A stretch of DNA of 64,000 bases from RHLJ01 sp965247355 (lineage in GTDB: Bacteria > Bacteroidota > Rhodothermia > Balneolales > Balneolaceae): contig OZ252011.1 of NCBI GenBank assembly GCA_965247355.1, positions 3,286,001-3,350,000 on the forward strand, given 5' to 3'. This document shows positions 61,437-64,000 of this stretch, in pieces. Position numbers and translations under genes: made by a program. The notes beneath the pieces were generated by a model that saw only the letters and a program-made list of their open reading frames with translations, did no database searches and was not told the DNA's origin. The number at the start of each line of letters is the position of its first letter. Within the stretch, counting starts at the first letter, position 1.

Positions 61437-63608
61437 ATGATTCATCAGGCACAGAGCATTTTAAAAGAGACGTTTGGCTACGACAACTTCCGGCTTCAGC
61501 AGGAAGCAGCCATCACCCAGGTATTAAATAAGAAAGATGCACTGGTGATCATGCCGACGGGTGGAGGTAAGTCACTCTGTTACCAAATCCCTGCCATGAT
61601 TTTTGACGGGATGACCATCGTGGTTTCTCCGCTAATCTCTCTTATGAAAGACCAGGTGGAACAACTTCGGGAATATGATATCCCGGCAGTGTATCTCAAT
61701 AGTTCACTTCGTCCGGAAGAATACGATTACAATGTAAAACGGGTAATGCGGGGAGATATCAAACTGTTATATCTGGCTCCGGAAACGCTGATGATGGACA
61801 AAACCCGGGACATGCTGAAGCAGCTCAGAATAGATTGCTTTACTATTGATGAAGCTCATTGTATCTCAGAATGGGGGCATGATTTTCGTCCGGAGTACCG
61901 GCAGATGGCCGAAGTGCGTAAGGATTTCCCGGAAGCAGTATGTATAGCACTGACAGCAACAGCAACTCCTCGGGTTCAGGAAGACATCAAGCAAAGCCTC
62001 AATCTGACCGATTCTGAAGCTTTTATTTCCAGCTTTGACCGGAGCAATCTGTTTTTGAAAATTGCGGACAAAAAAGATCCTGAAAATCAGCTGTTGGATT
62101 TTCTGTATACCCGTAAAAATCAGTCGGGAATTATCTACTGCTTTTCCCGCCGACAGGTAGATGAACTCGCTTATTTACTGGATCAGGAAGGGTATTCTGT
62201 GAAGCCTTACCATGCGGGACTTAATTCCAGGGAGCGATCCATCAATCAGCGGGAATTCATCCGGGATGATGTACGCATTATTGTAGCGACGATCGCTTTC
62301 GGGATGGGGATCAACAAGCCGAATGTGCGTTTTGTGGTTCACTTCGATATGCCTCAGAATATTGAGTCCTATTATCAGCAAATCGGTCGTGCCGGACGTG
62401 ACGGATTACGATCTGATTGTATACTCCTGTTTGGCTATTCCGATACCCAGAAGATCAAATATTTCATCAACCAGAAAAGCGGTAATGAGAAAGAGGTGGC
62501 AGAAAATCACCTAAAGGAGCTGGTGAAATACCTGGAGTCTCTGGATTGCCGTCGTAAACCATTGCTTAATTATTTTGGAGAAACCTATCCAAATGATGAA
62601 TGTGGAATGTGCGACAATTGCCTTTCTATTGATGATGATGTGGAAGACATGACCATCCAGGCGCAGAAGTTTATGAGCTGCATGATTAAGAGTGAAGAGA
62701 CCTACGGAGCCAGACATGTAATCGACATCCTTCGTGGCTCTAAAAATCAAAAAGTTCTGGAAGCTGAACACGATCAGCTTTCTACCTATGGAATTGGGAT
62801 GGAGTGGTCGAAAGATCAATGGACACAGCTTTCGAGATTGTTGCTACGACAGAATTATATCAGCAAGGGTGAATACGGTAGCCTGAACATGGAAGAACGT
62901 GGACATCAGATACTTAAAGGAAATGAAAATGTATTTGGTACGATGGATCGGACAGATATGTCGGTTGATGGCGAAACGGTTGTCCGTACTTCCAGCGATG
63001 TGGAGAACAACTACAATGAGGGATTGTTCGAATTGCTACGTGTGAAACGAAAAGAACTCGCCGATGCAGATGATGTTCCTCCGTATGCGATTTTTCCGGA
63101 TACCACTCTGATTGAAATGGCGTATTACTTTCCTCAAAATAAAGATGCGTTAGAAGCTTTGTATGGTGTTGGGAAAGTGAAGAAAGAGAAGTTCGGGGAT
63201 GCCTTCATCGGGATTATAAAAACTTTCACGGCCGAGCATGATATTATGGAGCGTCAGAAATCACTTCAGAAAAAGATTAAGAAGACAACGGCAACTGCGA
63301 AACATGAAATTGTAGGTGAAGCCTTTAATGAAGGTCAATCAATTACGTTACTTGCAGAAGAACATGGAGTAAAAGAGGTTACAATCCTCACGCACCTCAA
63401 AAAATATCTCGATGAAGATAATGAGCTTCGATTAGATGGATTACTTGAGGCCTCAAGTCTTTCTGATCGACAGCGCGATCAGGTGATGAATGCCATGGAT
63501 ACAAAAAGTCCGTTAATGCTTCGTCCGGTGTACGATTTGCTCAATAAACAAATCGGCTATGATGAGCTAAGAATAATGCAGTTGTTTTATCTGGCGAGTA
63601 AGAAGTAG
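61437..63608 (+). CDS. recQ: ATP-dependent DNA helicase RecQ
   Basis: 3'-5' helicase. MPTGGGKSLCYQIPA is Walker A, TIDEAHCISEWGHDF the DEAH box, QQIGRAGRDGLRSD motif VI. The RQC zinc site is visible in CRRK and CGMCDNC. An HRDC domain lies at about residues 535-610 (PPYAIFPDTTLIEMA), and the C-terminal 110 residues contain a helix-turn-helix-like segment (GQSITLLAEEHGVKEVTILT). 723 residues is typical of this phylum. It is divergent from the subtilisin operon across 245 bp. Confidence 0.96.
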   Translation: MIHQAQSILKETFGYDNFRLQQEAAITQVLNKKDALVIMPTGGGKSLCYQIPAMIFDGMTIVVSPLISLMKDQVEQLREYDIPAVYLNSSLRPEEYDYNVKRVMRGDIKLLYLAPETLMMDKTRDMLKQLRIDCFTIDEAHCISEWGHDFRPEYRQMAEVRKDFPEAVCIALTATATPRVQEDIKQSLNLTDSEAFISSFDRSNLFLKIADKKDPENQLLDFLYTRKNQSGIIYCFSRRQVDELAYLLDQEGYSVKPYHAGLNSRERSINQREFIRDDVRIIVATIAFGMGINKPNVRFVVHFDMPQNIESYYQQIGRAGRDGLRSDCILLFGYSDTQKIKYFINQKSGNEKEVAENHLKELVKYLESLDCRRKPLLNYFGETYPNDECGMCDNCLSIDDDVEDMTIQAQKFMSCMIKSEETYGARHVIDILRGSKNQKVLEAEHDQLSTYGIGMEWSKDQWTQLSRLLLRQNYISKGEYGSLNMEERGHQILKGNENVFGTMDRTDMSVDGETVVRTSSDVENNYNEGLFELLRVKRKELADADDVPPYAIFPDTTLIEMAYYFPQNKDALEALYGVGKVKKEKFGDAFIGIIKTFTAEHDIMERQKSLQKKIKKTTATAKHEIVGEAFNEGQSITLLAEEHGVKEVTILTHLKKYLDEDNELRLDGLLEASSLSDRQRDQVMNAMDTKSPLMLRPVYDLLNKQIGYDELRIMQLFYLASKK

Positions 63609-63621
63609 ATCCGAACAGTCA

Positions 63622-64000
63622 TTAATTTAAAAATCCGCCAAGCTGAAATCCCAATAACAAAATAGCTCCTTCTCCAACTTCATCACCGGTAGTTTTTACA
63701 TTAATTTCATATCCAAAAGAAAGCGACGGTTTAATAAAAACCCGAGCTGTCATTGGAATAAGGTAAGCTAAACCAATCGTAGGTTGAAGAACTGTTATTT
63801 CAGAAGTTCCTGTGAAATCCATATCAAAACAAGGAGCTACAATAGGACATATATTTTCAGTTTTTCTCCAATCAATATCCATAAACCAAAGGTCGGTTCG
63901 AGCGATAATTGAAAGGTTTTCAATCAGAAACCCGGTATGTTCAACTCCTAGACCAAACCCAGGACCTCCGCCTTCTTCATTATCATGTTTTCCCCAATCC
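63622..64000 (-). CDS. Outer-membrane beta-barrel-like protein, C-terminal part (cut by right edge)
   Basis: The minus-strand frame ending at 63622 stays open to the window edge, so the visible 126 residues are the end of a longer protein; the ATG at 63882 is internal. Alternating hydrophobic strands (ENLSIIARTDLWFMDIDW, VFIKPSLSFGYEINV, GAILLLGFQLGG) indicate a small beta-barrel. Its stop lies 13 bp from the convergent recQ stop. Function unknown. Confidence 0.65.
   Translation of the reverse strand, partial: DWGKHDNEEGGGPGFGLGVEHTGFLIENLSIIARTDLWFMDIDWRKTENICPIVAPCFDMDFTGTSEITVLQPTIGLAYLIPMTARVFIKPSLSFGYEINVKTTGDEVGEGAILLLGFQLGGFLN

Noticed and set aside
1..64000. CRISPR arrays
   Set aside because: No regularly spaced direct repeats of 24-40 bp with unique spacers were seen; the repeats noted occur as pairs or palindromes.

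Overview
The window looks like a chromosomal segment of a Gram-negative bacterium of the Bacteroidota/Balneolota/Rhodothermota group; a marine Balneolota-type genome is my best guess, by inference. The reasons are a C-terminal type IX secretion sorting domain of the NYPNPFNPST kind (end of the gene at 3740-4771), a PorQ-like secretion protein, LptD (so an LPS outer membrane), many Cys-lipobox lipoproteins, weak or absent Shine-Dalgarno sequences at many starts, and moderate-to-low GC. Housekeeping genes dominate, with short accessory inserts between them.

Layout. 1-7017 is a xylan-degradation locus: a GH43 enzyme cut by the left edge, a GH97 glycosidase, a frameshifted GH43-CBM6-sorting-domain enzyme, a CE1 esterase and a GH10 xylanase. 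Two intergenic regions share a near-identical 17-bp dyad that could be the site of a common regulator. 7103-14138 holds cysH, cutA, tRNA-Leu, the tig-clpP-clpX chaperone/protease cluster, a small lipoprotein insert, a histidine kinase and an ECF sigma factor. 14293-18569 is a five-gene minus-strand operon with 1-bp overlaps (channel-RCK, aroC, TPR, LysM/RlpA, CPBP protease). 18571-31804 carries porQ, an Mla-type lipid ABC transporter, a PpiD-like foldase, ribD-ribE, lptD, a ROK kinase, an FtsB-like protein and a secreted PLD-SNase-HhH protein. 31892-36737 has tRNA-Lys, a thioredoxin-fold protein, HIT, aroQ, a flippase, a NYN plus cold-shock-like protein and an oxidoreductase. 36751-38717 is a roughly 1.9-kb insert flanked by near-identical repeats. 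38759-49122 runs mdh, nadK, ddl, SGNH, amidinotransferase, penicillin acylase and small secreted proteins. 49182-52171 is a permease/PadR pair bounded by a perfect 19-bp direct repeat. 52598-56562 is carA-carB behind a candidate leader/attenuator. 56565-61191 is an AT-rich three-gene operon (membrane protein, cytoplasmic subtilisin, large secreted protein) with no recognised function. recQ and an outer-membrane protein cut by the right edge finish the window.

The most interesting items are the subtilisin operon at 56.6-61.2 kb; the small inserts bracketed by direct repeats at 36.75-38.70 kb and 49.14-52.36 kb, with a weaker case at 11.63-12.24 kb; the candidate attenuator before a carB that lacks its allosteric domain; the shared operator in the xylan locus; and the GH43 frameshift at a run of five T. 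All functional statements come from reading motifs by eye; no database search was run.
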